Of a stretch of 64,000 nt of DNA, positions 7,501 through 15,457 are shown in pieces. The notes below the pieces were generated by a model that was given only the letters and a program-made list of their open reading frames with translations, made no database searches and was not told the origin of the DNA. The DNA comes from Oscillospiraceae bacterium (GTDB lineage: Bacteria > Bacillota > Clostridia > Oscillospirales > CAG-382). Made by a program: the position numbers and the translations under genes. Position 1 is the stretch's first letter, and every line of letters starts with the position of its first letter. Location of the stretch: the NCBI GenBank assembly GCA_015063885.1, contig SVTH01000003.1:124001-188000 (forward strand). The letters run 5' to 3'.

Positions 7501-8285
7501 AAAACAATCTTTCCACCATGGTAAGGACCGATCTCCGCAGGATGGGGAGATCCCGTTTGTTTTACATTTTAGTTGCCTGCGCTCTGTTGATCCCCGTGGT
7601 GATGGTGGTGATGATGTCCATGATGGACGGCACCGTGACCGTGAATCCCCAGACGGGTGCGGAATCGGTGATGGAAGGGCCTGAGAACGCCTGGCAGTCC
7701 ATCGGCACCCTGCCCTCCCCCGACGGCGGCGCCATGGCCATGGGCGGTATGGACGTGATGGCCATGTGCAACATCAACATGATGTTCATGGCGGTGGCGG
7801 TGTTTATCTGCCTGTTCATTTCAGAAGACTTCCGTTCCGGCTACGCCAAGAACCTGTTCACCCTCCGTGCCAAGAAGGGCGCTTACATGGTCTCCAAGAC
7901 CCTCATGGGCTTCCTTTGCGGGCTGTGCTTATTGGCGGCGTACTTTGTCGGCGCTTTGTTGGGCGGCGCCATTGCAGGGCTTTCCTTTGATCTTTGCGGG
8001 CTGGGTGCTGTGAATCTGGTGTTCTGCATGGTTGCCAAGGCCTTCCTGATGCTTGTGTTCGTTGCCATTGACGTATTGGTCAGCGTGGCGGCCAAGCAGA
8101 AGGCGTGGCTCTGCCTGTGCGGCTCCTTGGGGGCGGGGATGCTGTTGTTTATGACGGTGTCCATGGTCTCCCCCTTGAACGCCACCGTTCTTCATGCAGG
8201 GTTGTGTCTTGCAGGCGGCGTGCTGTTTGCTTTGGGCCTGGGCGCTTGCAGCAAGGTGGTTCTGAACAAGACGGCGTTGGTGTGA
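7497..8285 (+). CDS. ABC-2 type permease (second copy)
   Basis: 262 residues with about six hydrophobic segments and the same SEDFRSGYAKNLFTLRAKKG turn after the second segment as in the first permease (GHDYKSGYVKQLFTTHAKKQ), which shows the pair arose by duplication. The N-terminal extracellular loop is Met-rich. The start overlaps the ATPase stop by four bases. It is the last gene of the presumed transcript from 4062; palindromes and a terminator follow. Confidence 0.85.
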   Translation: MKNNLSTMVRTDLRRMGRSRLFYILVACALLIPVVMVVMMSMMDGTVTVNPQTGAESVMEGPENAWQSIGTLPSPDGGAMAMGGMDVMAMCNINMMFMAVAVFICLFISEDFRSGYAKNLFTLRAKKGAYMVSKTLMGFLCGLCLLAAYFVGALLGGAIAGLSFDLCGLGAVNLVFCMVAKAFLMLVFVAIDVLVSVAAKQKAWLCLCGSLGAGMLLFMTVSMVSPLNATVLHAGLCLAGGVLFALGLGACSKVVLNKTALV

Positions 8286-8299
8286 GGGGGAGCGTGATG

Positions 8300-8350
8300 A
8301 AGGGGACGCTGTCCCCTTAGGATCCCCTGCCAAAGGGGATGATCCCCTTT
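8300..8350. repeat. Palindromic intergenic element (short copy)
   Basis: Two palindromes: AAGGGGAC/GTCCCCTT at 8300-8318 and AAAGGGGA/TCCCCTTT at 8332-8350 around TGA. The second resembles the GGGGGATCATCCCCC core found in the larger composite elements near 14.1 and 25.3 kb. Confidence 0.5.
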
Positions 8351-8384
8351 GGAATCCCGCACGTTGTGAAGAAAGAATAGAAGA

Positions 8385-8417
8385 GTCCCCTTCTCGGTTT
8401 TGAGGAGGGGATTTTTT
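8385..8417 (+). terminator. Terminator of the ABC transporter transcript
   Basis: A stem of TCCCCTTCTC with GAGGAGGGGA (one G-U pair) at 8386-8395/8402-8411, loop GGTTTT, followed by six T's. Confidence 0.85.
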
Positions 8418-8462
8418 CAACCTCAGGTAGAGTTTCAGAAAGAAAACACAACAAGAATACTA

Positions 8463-8491
8463 TTGCAAGTTGAATTCCCCTGTGTTATACT
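8463..8491 (+). promoter_or_regulatory. Promoter of the first XRE regulator
   Basis: TTGCAA (8463-8468), 17-bp spacer, TATACT (8486-8491); the coding start follows about 45 bp later. Confidence 0.7.
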
Positions 8492-8536
8492 GGGGACATG
8501 AGATAGCTATCCAAATTCAAAAACGAAGGTGTATTT

Positions 8537-9358
8537 ATGTTTGACCAAAAAGAATTCGGCGCAAAACTGCGCAATCACAGAAAGCGGCTGGGGCTTACCC
8601 AGGAAGAGGTTGCAGAACGCATCGGCGTTTCTCCCCAGGCGATCTCCAAGTGGGAGGCGGGAGACTGCCTGCCCGATTGTATCAACCTGAAGGCCATCAG
8701 CGACGCATATCATCTTTCCGCAGACGTATTATTGGAGATTGAATCCAACGGGGACGTCAACGCCGTGGCGGACAAGATCGAACAGCTTGCTACGGAGTTT
8801 CTTTGGGCTTCCGCCAACAGTGACCGCTACGAAAAAAACCTCCGCAAGGAGATGGGCGAGGATCTCTGGAAGATGTGGAAGGGGATCTACTTCGCCGAGG
8901 TGGGCAACCGCAAGCTCCAGCAGGAAAGCAAACAGCGGGGCACTCTGCGGATCACCGGCTCCTTTGGTGCCAAGGTGTGGGACGACGACGGCATCGCCTG
9001 TGTGGTGCAATCCCCTTTGGTGAAGTCTATGCTGCCCACTTCCCCTGCCGCGGCAGAGGTGGTACAAGCTCTTTCCACCCCGGAGGGACAGAAGCTGATC
9101 TCCGCCCTGTCCTGCGAATGCCCTACCGCCAAACAAACCATTTTAGAGCAAACGGAGATTCCCCTTCCCCGCCTGAACGAGCTACTGTTGCTGTTTACCG
9201 AAAACAACGTCGTGGAGCATTATGCCGATCACACGGGAAAGAACGGCTACATGATCGGAGGGCATTGCGGTATTGCGGCCTACATGGTGATGGGCGCCAT
9301 GTATCTGCTGGATAAAAAGCGGAACTACGAAGTCTCCCAGTATTATTCGTGGGATTGA
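8537..9358 (+). CDS. XRE-family transcriptional regulator
   Basis: 273 residues. Residues 7-62 form a Cro/C1-type helix-turn-helix (LRNHRKRLGLTQEEVAERIGVSPQAISKWE), followed by a short linker and an ~200-residue C-terminal region without a recognisable enzyme domain. It has its own promoter and lies just downstream of the ABC transporter transcript and upstream of a second XRE gene, so one of them may control the transporters; this is inference from position only. The C-terminal part may bind a ligand or another protein. Confidence 0.85.
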   Translation: MFDQKEFGAKLRNHRKRLGLTQEEVAERIGVSPQAISKWEAGDCLPDCINLKAISDAYHLSADVLLEIESNGDVNAVADKIEQLATEFLWASANSDRYEKNLRKEMGEDLWKMWKGIYFAEVGNRKLQQESKQRGTLRITGSFGAKVWDDDGIACVVQSPLVKSMLPTSPAAAEVVQALSTPEGQKLISALSCECPTAKQTILEQTEIPLPRLNELLLLFTENNVVEHYADHTGKNGYMIGGHCGIAAYMVMGAMYLLDKKRNYEVSQYYSWD

Positions 9359-9396
9359 TTCTCACCCTTCGTGAAAAATTCTCTCTGTATGCGTTA

Positions 9397-9425
9397 TTGC
9401 TTTTTGGACTTCTCCGTGGTACAAT
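9397..9425 (+). promoter_or_regulatory. Promoter of the second XRE regulator
   Basis: TTGCTT (9397-9402), 17-bp spacer, TACAAT (9420-9425), about 56 bp upstream of the ATG. Confidence 0.7.
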
Positions 9426-9481
9426 GTGTTCGACGTCAAGAAAAATACCCCCGGAGCGCTTAAAGAAAAGGAGTAACGCAT

Positions 9482-10681
9482 ATGAAATTACACATTGGAG
9501 AAGCCATTCGCAGGTTGCGGAAGGAAGCCGGGCTGACTCAGGAGCAGTTGGCGGACAAGCTGGGCGTGTCCTATCAATCGGTAAGCCGTTGGGAGCTGGG
9601 AGTTACCTACCCGGATATGGAGCTGCTTCCCGCTTTGACGGAATGCTTCGGGGTCTCGGCGGACATTCTTTTGGGGATCCCCAAGGTACAGCGGGAACAG
9701 GAAGCTGAAAAAGCCCTCACCGCTCTGGCAAAGGCCTGCCGTGAGGAACCCCTTGACACGGAAAAGATCTGCGCTCTCATCCGTGAGATCCGCCGTGATC
9801 ATCTCCACGCAAGCTGTTTTTGGAACTTTTGGTTCGGAGTCAGCACCCACGTTTACTGCCACCCCGCCATTCTCCCCGAGGTACGGCTGACGGTGGAGGC
9901 CATTCTGGAAAGCAACGCCTCCCGGGAGGAGAAGGAGGACGCGGTGGAAGCCTTTGCGGCCTTGGAGGACGACGAGCATATCGAAGACTTTCTGAACCGC
10001 TACGCCGCCACCCGTGACCTGCAAAAGGACACCCTGCTGTTGACCCGCTACCGCAAGCGGGGCGACAAGGAAAAAGCCGACCTTCTGCGGCAGGAGGCTC
10101 TGTTCCGCACGGTGGATAAGCTGGTGGGCAATTCCGGATTGTGGCTTGTGGGGGATTACGAGCAATTGGATCTCCCCGCCCTCCACGCCAAAAACAAACT
10201 GGGGATGGAGCTGTTGAACGCCCTTTGCCGTGAGGAAAAGGGCGTGGAGAGGCTTGATTTTTGGGTGGAACCCCGTCTGTGGATGGGCTTCCGCGAGGCA
10301 GGATATTTGGCGGCGGAGGGAAAGGAAGGGGAAGCTCTGGAAATGCTGGAGGATTCCGTTTCCCTTTTGGAGTCTGCCATGGCGATCAGAGGGCAAAAGG
10401 CTCTCACCTGCAATTCCCCCTGGCTGAAGGATATGGTCTGGACGGCCACGGAGCAAATCTGCACCCCCACCGGGGAGGAAAAGGGACAGCGGGAGCTGTT
10501 CATCACCGATACGAAAAACAATTGCTTCGTGGTCTCCCCCGCCCAATACGCCTATTATCTCACCACGGACAAGGACGACAAATGGTACACCCGTGAGTGC
10601 CGTCTGCTGGATCCCATTCGGAAGCATCCACGCTATCTCACCTGCGTTGAGCGGGTGGAGAAGCTTTTGGAGCCTTGCTGA
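9482..10681 (+). CDS. XRE-family regulator with long helical C-terminal domain
   Basis: 399 residues. The N-terminal helix-turn-helix (about 6-60: IRRLRKEAGLTQEQLADKLG) is followed by a helical region of roughly 320 residues, rich in Glu, Leu and Ala, that may be TPR-like, as in peptide-sensing or stress regulators. I cannot assign it to a named group. The start has AAAGGAG upstream. No terminator is obvious; the next 380 bases hold an inverted-repeat element and then the merR promoter. Confidence 0.82.
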   Translation: MKLHIGEAIRRLRKEAGLTQEQLADKLGVSYQSVSRWELGVTYPDMELLPALTECFGVSADILLGIPKVQREQEAEKALTALAKACREEPLDTEKICALIREIRRDHLHASCFWNFWFGVSTHVYCHPAILPEVRLTVEAILESNASREEKEDAVEAFAALEDDEHIEDFLNRYAATRDLQKDTLLLTRYRKRGDKEKADLLRQEALFRTVDKLVGNSGLWLVGDYEQLDLPALHAKNKLGMELLNALCREEKGVERLDFWVEPRLWMGFREAGYLAAEGKEGEALEMLEDSVSLLESAMAIRGQKALTCNSPWLKDMVWTATEQICTPTGEEKGQRELFITDTKNNCFVVSPAQYAYYLTTDKDDKWYTRECRLLDPIRKHPRYLTCVERVEKLLEPC

Positions 10682-10695
10682 AAAATTGGAGCGCG

Positions 10696-10876
10696 GGGCG
10701 CCGAAGGACGTCGCCCCCTACGAACACGAAACAAGTGCAAGCAAAAAAACAGCCCTCTCTCCCGCATAGAAGACGGCGAAAAATCAGTTCTCTGCCCTTC
10801 TCGTTGCGTGAAAAAACAGCACGGTTTTAGCCAATGCATTATGCGTATTCGTAGGGGTCGACGTCCACGGCGACCC
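10696..10876. repeat. Intergenic element bounded by imperfect 29-bp inverted repeats
   Basis: Left end 10696-10724 and right end 10848-10876 are near-inverted copies: the outer 19 bases differ at one position, and the inner parts match with a one-base shift. About 120 bp lie between, with no convincing gene. The size and ends resemble a MITE-like or palindromic repeat unit. I could not identify a target-site duplication. The remaining bases of this 380-bp gap, apart from the merR promoter, show nothing else. Confidence 0.45.
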
Positions 10877-10995
10877 GGAATGAAAAGCAGTACCTTTCGA
10901 CCGCGAAAGAGTATTCACCCCTCGGCAAACAGTTAGTCCCGCACATCACAGTCCGTAAAAAGCGTAAAAATTACAACTTTTTTTGCAAAAAGGTA

Positions 10996-11026
10996 TTGAC
11001 CTTCCCCCAAGGTCAAGGTGTATACT
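10996..11026 (+). promoter_or_regulatory. MerR-type promoter and operator (19-bp spacer)
   Basis: TTGACC (10996-11001) and TATACT (11021-11026) are separated by 19 bp instead of 17. Inside lies a perfect dyad, TTGACCTT / AAGGTCAA (10996-11003 and 11009-11016) around five C's. An over-long spacer with a central dyad is the hallmark of promoters that MerR proteins untwist, so the adjacent merR gene is very probably autoregulated here. Confidence 0.88.
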
Positions 11027-11064
11027 GCCCTTGCAAACGAGAAAAAAGGAGGTTGCAGAAGCAT

Positions 11065-12378
11065 ATGACCATCAAAGAGGTGGAAAAACGCACAGGCCTC
11101 ACCGCGAAAAGCATTCGCCTTTACGAGCAGAAGGGGCTTTTGGAGGTCGACCGCAATTTGGGAAACGATTATCGGGAATACACGGAAGAAAACGTTCAGA
11201 CTCTGAAATGGATCAAGCTCTACCGCTATCTGGAGTTCTCCCTGGAGGAGATCAAGGAGCTTCTTGCCGAAGATACAGCTTTCTGCAGAGCCAAGCTGGA
11301 GGAAAAGCATCAACAATTGGAAGGCCAAAAGGAAGACCTTACCCTGAAGGCCTCTATCCTGAAGACCTTGCTTTCTGAAAAGGAAGAGGTAGACATAGAA
11401 GAATACACCACATTGACCGAACTTTCCGAAAGTGAAGAATACGACGGCTTCAAATCCGTTCTTTTGGAAGCCAAGCTCCCCTCCCGCGGGTTGGCGTGGT
11501 GGCTGACGATCCATTGCATCGTACCCATCGGAGTATTCTTCCTGGAATACGAGAAGGGGCGTATGGAGCAGCTTCCCTGGTTTGGATTCCTCTCCCTGGT
11601 GATGGTCGGCATCGCTTCCGCTGCTTGGGCGCGGTATTTTTCCCTCAAAAGGTTATACAAGGATCGCTTGAAGGCACAGCGAAGGGAAAACCGGGTGATC
11701 TGGCGGGCGCTCCCCTTCGCATTGATTTCGGTTTTTTTCAGCATCCTCGCTTGTCAATCTCTTTCCGAAGGTTTCGCTCCCGAAAATTGGCTGTTTTATT
11801 GTGAAAAAGGAACCTTCATCGAGATATGCACTTGCGGTCTCGTACTTCCTTGCTTCGGTCTTCCCATTGCGTTATCCTACGGCATACGGGACAGGAAGCT
11901 TTGGAGGACCCTTGGCATCCTTTTGTGCTGCGGGGCGGTGTGGGGGCTTTCCGCATACTGCACGGCTACCAACAACGTCTACGTCACCGTGGATTCCGTG
12001 GTGGTCTCTTCCCCTTTTAAGGCAGACGAAGTGTATTCCTATGAGGATATCACCCTGGTGGAAACCGGATTCGACTGCAACAGATCCAAAACGGATGCCG
12101 AATTCTTTTACCGCATCACCGTAAGGACTCCCGAAGGGGAGGAAACATACACCTTTGGCGTGGTGTCGGGGAACGACGAGATCGACCGCTATGCGGAGGA
12201 TACCCATTTGGAGCTGTTGGATTTCGACAAGGTGCTGATGGATCTGGGCATACCCAAGCAATCCAGCGAAGCCTACGCGGAGTATTTGAGCATGGAGGAC
12301 GTATACAGGGAGCGTTTTCTGCAGATCGTCCGCAACAAGCCGAAGTCACAAAACAAAAATGAGCCTACTGTTCGGTAG
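11065..12378 (+). CDS. Membrane-spanning MerR-family regulator
   Basis: 437 residues from ATG 11065 (AAGGAGG at 11047-11053). Residues 1-70 are a MerR winged helix (TIKEVEKRTGLTAKSIRLYEQKGLL), followed by a coiled-coil helix (about 75-120). Five hydrophobic segments then follow (roughly 145-165, 175-195, 215-233, 250-272 and 280-300), and finally a ~135-residue polar C-terminal domain that would lie outside the membrane or form a sensor. Most MerR proteins are soluble, so joining the DNA-binding head to a multi-span membrane domain suggests direct sensing of a membrane or envelope signal. No target gene is adjacent; its own promoter carries the operator. The stop codon lies inside the terminator. 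Confidence 0.85.
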   Translation: MTIKEVEKRTGLTAKSIRLYEQKGLLEVDRNLGNDYREYTEENVQTLKWIKLYRYLEFSLEEIKELLAEDTAFCRAKLEEKHQQLEGQKEDLTLKASILKTLLSEKEEVDIEEYTTLTELSESEEYDGFKSVLLEAKLPSRGLAWWLTIHCIVPIGVFFLEYEKGRMEQLPWFGFLSLVMVGIASAAWARYFSLKRLYKDRLKAQRRENRVIWRALPFALISVFFSILACQSLSEGFAPENWLFYCEKGTFIEICTCGLVLPCFGLPIALSYGIRDRKLWRTLGILLCCGAVWGLSAYCTATNNVYVTVDSVVVSSPFKADEVYSYEDITLVETGFDCNRSKTDAEFFYRITVRTPEGEETYTFGVVSGNDEIDRYAEDTHLELLDFDKVLMDLGIPKQSSEAYAEYLSMEDVYRERFLQIVRNKPKSQNKNEPTVR

Positions 12379-12389
12379 GCTCGTTTTTT
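12353..12389. terminator. Bidirectional terminator between merR and the isomerase-like gene
   Basis: GAGCCTAC/GTAGGCTC (12361-12368 and 12375-12382) with a six-base loop. T-run on the plus side at 12384-12389 and A-run on the left for the minus strand. The stem includes the merR stop codon. Confidence 0.85.
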
Positions 12390-12391
12390 CG

Positions 12392-13228
12392 TTATACCAA
12401 TCTTTGTCCCAAGGCCTTGGGAGTTTCCCCTGCGAAGATGGCGTTTGCGTTCTCCACGTAATCGGCAAAGGTGAGGTCTCTGTCTCTGTGGAGGTGGCGG
12501 GGAGGCTTTTGCCCCAGCTCGTACATCCACACGCCTTCATAGCCCACGGCAAGCAAGCCTTGGTACAGCTCCTGCCAGTTGATATCCCCTTCCCCTGGGA
12601 GCCAGTGCTTTTCGTCCTTGAAGTCGTAGTCGGAGATATGCACCGTGAGGATACGGTGTCCCACCGTCTTCAAAAAGTCGCTATGCGTTCCCTGCAACAG
12701 GTGGTTCACGTCAAAGCAGACACGGAGTCTTTCATCGGCGGAGATCAGCTCTGCCAGCTCCTCTGCGGTGTTCCCCAAGCAGGAGCGGGGCAGGTCCTCC
12801 ACGGCAATGACGGCACCGTAGCTTTCTGCGATCTCCGCAAGCTTTGCAAGGGACTCCTTGGCGCAGGCAAGCTTTGCCGGGCGTTCCTCCTCTGCAATGG
12901 GTTCTCCGCTGGGGTGTACCACGAAGCGCTTCACACCGATAGCGGTAAAGGCGGCGATCTTCCGGGTAAAGTACGCCAGAACGTTTTTACGCACTTCCCC
13001 GTCGGTGGAGGAAACGTCCGCAAAGGTAAAGGGATAGTAGGGCAGGTGGCAGGACCAAAGCTCAACGCCGTATGCGTCCGCATTGGCCTTCAGCTCCTCC
13101 AAATCCAAGGCATCCAGATAGCCCTTCTCCATAGAGATCTCCACGGCCTCGATGCCCGCCGCGGCAAGGTTTTTAAAGGCTTCCTCATCGGGAGTGAAGC
13201 CACAGGTAGAAAGTCCGATCTTCAACAT
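12392..13228 (-). CDS. Sugar-phosphate isomerase/epimerase-like TIM-barrel protein
   Basis: 278 residues from the ATG at 13228 (GGAGGATTGAT upstream). The sequence fits the AP-endonuclease-2/xylose-isomerase-like TIM barrel: opening LKIGLSTCGF, then metal-ligand positions in VVHPSG, AVEDLP (Glu), CFDVNH (Asp/His), VHISDYD (His/Asp) and YELGQ (Glu). Members isomerise or epimerise sugars and inositols with a divalent metal; the substrate cannot be told. It is the last gene of a minus-strand run behind the two zinc-ribbon genes, one base after the neighbouring stop, so it is co-translated with them. Confidence 0.85.
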   Translation of the reverse strand: MLKIGLSTCGFTPDEEAFKNLAAAGIEAVEISMEKGYLDALDLEELKANADAYGVELWSCHLPYYPFTFADVSSTDGEVRKNVLAYFTRKIAAFTAIGVKRFVVHPSGEPIAEEERPAKLACAKESLAKLAEIAESYGAVIAVEDLPRSCLGNTAEELAELISADERLRVCFDVNHLLQGTHSDFLKTVGHRILTVHISDYDFKDEKHWLPGEGDINWQELYQGLLAVGYEGVWMYELGQKPPRHLHRDRDLTFADYVENANAIFAGETPKALGQRLV

Positions 13229-13229
13229 A

Positions 13230-13640
13230 TCAATCCTCCATGTTCTTACAAAGATCATTCAGCCCTTCCGGGCTGAGGATGGGGTTGGCGAAGGGCTTCA
13301 TGGCCAGGGCCAACAGTCTCATAGGGTTGTCGTCGGCGGCTACGCGGTTGGAATCCAGCTTGCCGCACACGGTACAGCGGTGGATCAACGCCCACTCCCC
13401 GTTCTTCCGCACCCAAACGCCGATGGGCTCCATTTTGCCGTGGCAATCGGAGGCACGGTCACCCGGCTCCTCGTCCAGATGGACGCTGGTGAGGCAGTAG
13501 GGACAATGGTTGCGGTGGTCGCTTCCCGCCCCCTCGGGAACCACCGTCTGCCCGCAGTTCTTGCAGGTGAAGGGGTCGATACAGGGGTGGGTGCGGTAAA
13601 AGTTCTTGTCGTATTTCTTACGCTTATTCTCGCGGTTCAT
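13230..13640 (-). CDS. RNHCP-domain zinc-ribbon protein
   Basis: 136 residues from ATG 13640 (GGAGGTGCTT upstream). It contains CKNCGQTV, then RNHCPYC (the name-giving RNHCP motif), and later HRCTVCGKLDSNRVAADDNP: two Cys pairs that would bind zinc. RNHCP proteins are small and of unknown function. It overlaps the end of a second related gene by 17 nt and is followed immediately by the isomerase-like gene. Confidence 0.85.
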   Translation of the reverse strand: MNRENKRKKYDKNFYRTHPCIDPFTCKNCGQTVVPEGAGSDHRNHCPYCLTSVHLDEEPGDRASDCHGKMEPIGVWVRKNGEWALIHRCTVCGKLDSNRVAADDNPMRLLALAMKPFANPILSPEGLNDLCKNMED

Positions 13641-13989
13641 AAGCACCTCCGAAATCTCCCGTGCTGCCCGTTGCACCGGTCATTTTGGCGATCTCCTCCA
13701 GCCGCTCGATGGGGAACGGCGGATTTGCCAGGGGCTTGGAGGCCACGGATAGCAGCTTCATGGGGTTGTCCCCGCACATCACGGGGCGGGTCTCCATCTC
13801 CCCGCAAGACTTACAGCGTAAGATCAGATCCCATTTTCCGTCGGGCTTGACCCAGACGCTCACAGGCTCCATGACGCCCCCGCATTCGTACTCCGGGTCT
13901 TCGTCGGTATGGATGGCGGACAGGCAGCCCGGGCAATGGTCGCCTGTGTATTCTGTGCCGCAGGCGCGGCAACGAAGGGTCTCTTCCAT
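13624..13989 (-). CDS. RNHCP-like zinc-ribbon protein (paralogue)
   Basis: 121 residues starting at ATG 13989 (GGAG upstream). CRACGTEYTGDHCPGCLSAIHTDEDPEYECGG and later LRCKSCGEME, CGDNPMKLLSVASKPLANPPFP match the neighbouring RNHCP protein closely (the neighbour has DDNPMRLLALAMKPFANPI), with GDHCP replacing RNHCP. The two genes are thus a tandem duplication that keeps both Cys pairs. Function unknown. Confidence 0.8.
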   Translation of the reverse strand: MEETLRCRACGTEYTGDHCPGCLSAIHTDEDPEYECGGVMEPVSVWVKPDGKWDLILRCKSCGEMETRPVMCGDNPMKLLSVASKPLANPPFPIERLEEIAKMTGATGSTGDFGGAYEPRE

Positions 13990-14023
13990 AAAAAGGCTCC
14001 TTTTGGGTGTAATTAAGGGGACG

Positions 14024-14191
14024 CTTAAGAACCTTTCTTTTTGAAGAAAGGTTCTTAAGAATCTCCAAAGAAACTTAATACCGAAAACTGGCGTTTTCGG
14101 AAAATTATTATATTTTTTTCTCACAAGATGCAGGGTTCTTAGGGGGATCATCCCCCTAAGCAGGGTTTCTTAAGGGGCGGCGCCCCTTAAG
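14024..14191. repeat. Composite palindromic element (four hairpins)
   Basis: In order: a 16-bp perfect stem with TTTG loop (14024-14059); CCGAAAAC/GTTTTCGG (14081-14100); a 23-bp palindrome CTTAGGGGGA-TCA-TCCCCCTAAG (14138-14160); and CTTAAGGGGC-GGC-GCCCCTTAAG (14169-14191). The same parts recur in the same order at 25.2-25.4 kb. This fills the gap between the nuclease and RNHCP genes; the hairpins could act as terminators or mRNA ends. Confidence 0.7.
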
Positions 14192-14199
14192 CGCACCTC

Positions 14200-14961
14200 T
14201 TATTCAGCATCCTTGACGCTGGCGCCGGTGGAGTAGTTGATGGTGATGCCGGGCTGAACGTTGTAAACAAACACGTTGAAGCAAACGCCGTCTCCCTCGT
14301 CCTCCACGGAGTAGGCCTCCATCTGTACCCCCCTGCAAAGCAGGTCGTTGCCTACAAAAAGAGGGGTTACACGGTAGGCCACGTGATTGCCGGTCTCCTT
14401 GATGTAGTCCGCCACCATGTTCTCAAAGGGGAGCATCCCGTCCACGTTGAAATAACGGGTGCCCGTGATGAGATTGCTCTTGTTGGCGTTTTCCGCAGAC
14501 AATTGCCAGCCGATGAGGTGACAGCGGTTGTATAAGTACTTTTGGGGAATGTTATCGTACTTCGCCTGGATCCAGCCGGAGGGATACACGCTGCTGATGC
14601 TTCCCCGTTCCTCGTCCTTGGCGGGCATGGTCTCCAGCCCCAGGGAAGCGATGACAACACCGCACCTCCCCAGAGCATCCAAAGGTGCATAGGATTCGTA
14701 GGCAACGGGGGTCAGCTCTTCCTCCGTAAAGTTTGGTACGTTCCCCTCGATGGTGACGTAGGGCGATCCCTTGTACGGCGGGATCGCCGTTAGCGTTCCT
14801 GCGTCCTCAACGCTGACTTCCGATTGGGTAGCACTGCTTCCTCCCAGGGGGTCTCCCGAAAGCAGGGAGGGCAATTGCTCTAAGGTCTCAAGACAGCCTG
14901 TGAACAGCAACAGCACCGCCAGCAAAAGGGCGGGCAGTAAAAATCGTTTGGTGCGCATCAT
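14200..14961 (-). CDS. DNA/RNA non-specific endonuclease lipoprotein
   Basis: 253 residues (252 if the second of two adjacent ATGs, better spaced from AGGAGG, is used). A signal peptide ends in the lipobox LFTGC, so the protein is lipid-anchored outside the cell. The nuclease core shows YNRCHLIGWQLS with the catalytic His148 and then NKSNLITGTRYFN, the pattern of EndA/NucA-type beta-beta-alpha-metal nucleases such as the DNA-entry nuclease of competent streptococci. It could serve DNA uptake or nutrient scavenging. Its start overlaps the stop of the upstream gene by four bases, so the two are coupled. Confidence 0.9.
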   Translation of the reverse strand: MMRTKRFLLPALLLAVLLLFTGCLETLEQLPSLLSGDPLGGSSATQSEVSVEDAGTLTAIPPYKGSPYVTIEGNVPNFTEEELTPVAYESYAPLDALGRCGVVIASLGLETMPAKDEERGSISSVYPSGWIQAKYDNIPQKYLYNRCHLIGWQLSAENANKSNLITGTRYFNVDGMLPFENMVADYIKETGNHVAYRVTPLFVGNDLLCRGVQMEAYSVEDEGDGVCFNVFVYNVQPGITINYSTGASVKDAE

Positions 14962-15341
14962 TTCCTCCTATAGGTCTCGATGGTGATCTTCTCGTGGGAA
15001 GAGCCTGCCGGCTCCTCCGTGCTTACCTTACAAAAGCCTGCCTTCACGGCGTCAACGTCCAGAAAGACGTCCCCGGGATAGCGGCGGTTCCAACGGCAAA
15101 GGATGACTTCCTCCGCCCGGGCGAGATCGTAAGCCCCGTCCTCCACGAAATAGTAGCCTGTCCCGTCGCAATCGGAAAGAGGCTTCCCCGCGGGAAACAG
15201 CTTGGCGGTATAGGGAGTGACCCACAAAGGGGACTCCCCGATCAGGTTTTGTATATACTCGTTCAGAACACGGTCACGGCTTTGGCGCCTGCCCCCAAAG
15301 AGCATCCCGCCATCGTCGTCGATACAAAAGATCAAGGTCAT
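14958..15341 (-). CDS. Small DHFR-like protein coupled to the nuclease gene
   Basis: 127 residues. The start MTLIFCIDDDGGMLFGGRRQSRD resembles the N-terminal strand and first loop of the dihydrofolate reductase fold; the rest (GYYFVEDGAYDLARAEEVILCRWNR) lacks a clear folate motif. I recognise it as a family in Clostridia that travels with this type of nuclease; its real activity is unknown to me. AAAAGGAGT precedes the ATG and a consensus promoter lies 25-50 bp upstream. The ATGA overlap with the nuclease gene implies joint translation. Confidence 0.65.
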   Translation of the reverse strand: MTLIFCIDDDGGMLFGGRRQSRDRVLNEYIQNLIGESPLWVTPYTAKLFPAGKPLSDCDGTGYYFVEDGAYDLARAEEVILCRWNRRYPGDVFLDVDAVKAGFCKVSTEEPAGSSHEKITIETYRRK

Positions 15342-15365
15342 AGAAAAAGCACTCCTTTTATGGAT

Positions 15366-15394
15366 ATGATACCTTGCCGGAGGGAATTTGTCAA
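15366..15394 (-). promoter_or_regulatory. Promoter of the DHFR-like/nuclease operon
   Basis: Minus strand TTGACA (15389-15394), 17 bp, TATCAT (15366-15371). It lies back-to-back with the plus-strand promoter at 15401. Confidence 0.8.
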
Positions 15395-15400
15395 GGGTTC

Positions 15401-15429
15401 TTGATTTTTTCCTGCTTTTATTGTATCAT
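15401..15429 (+). promoter_or_regulatory. Promoter of the DUF4855 lipoprotein gene
   Basis: TTGATT (15401-15406), 17-bp spacer, TATCAT (15424-15429); the coding start follows 28 bp later. Confidence 0.7.
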
Positions 15430-15457
15430 ATACGGGAAGAAAAAGAAAGAAAGGATT

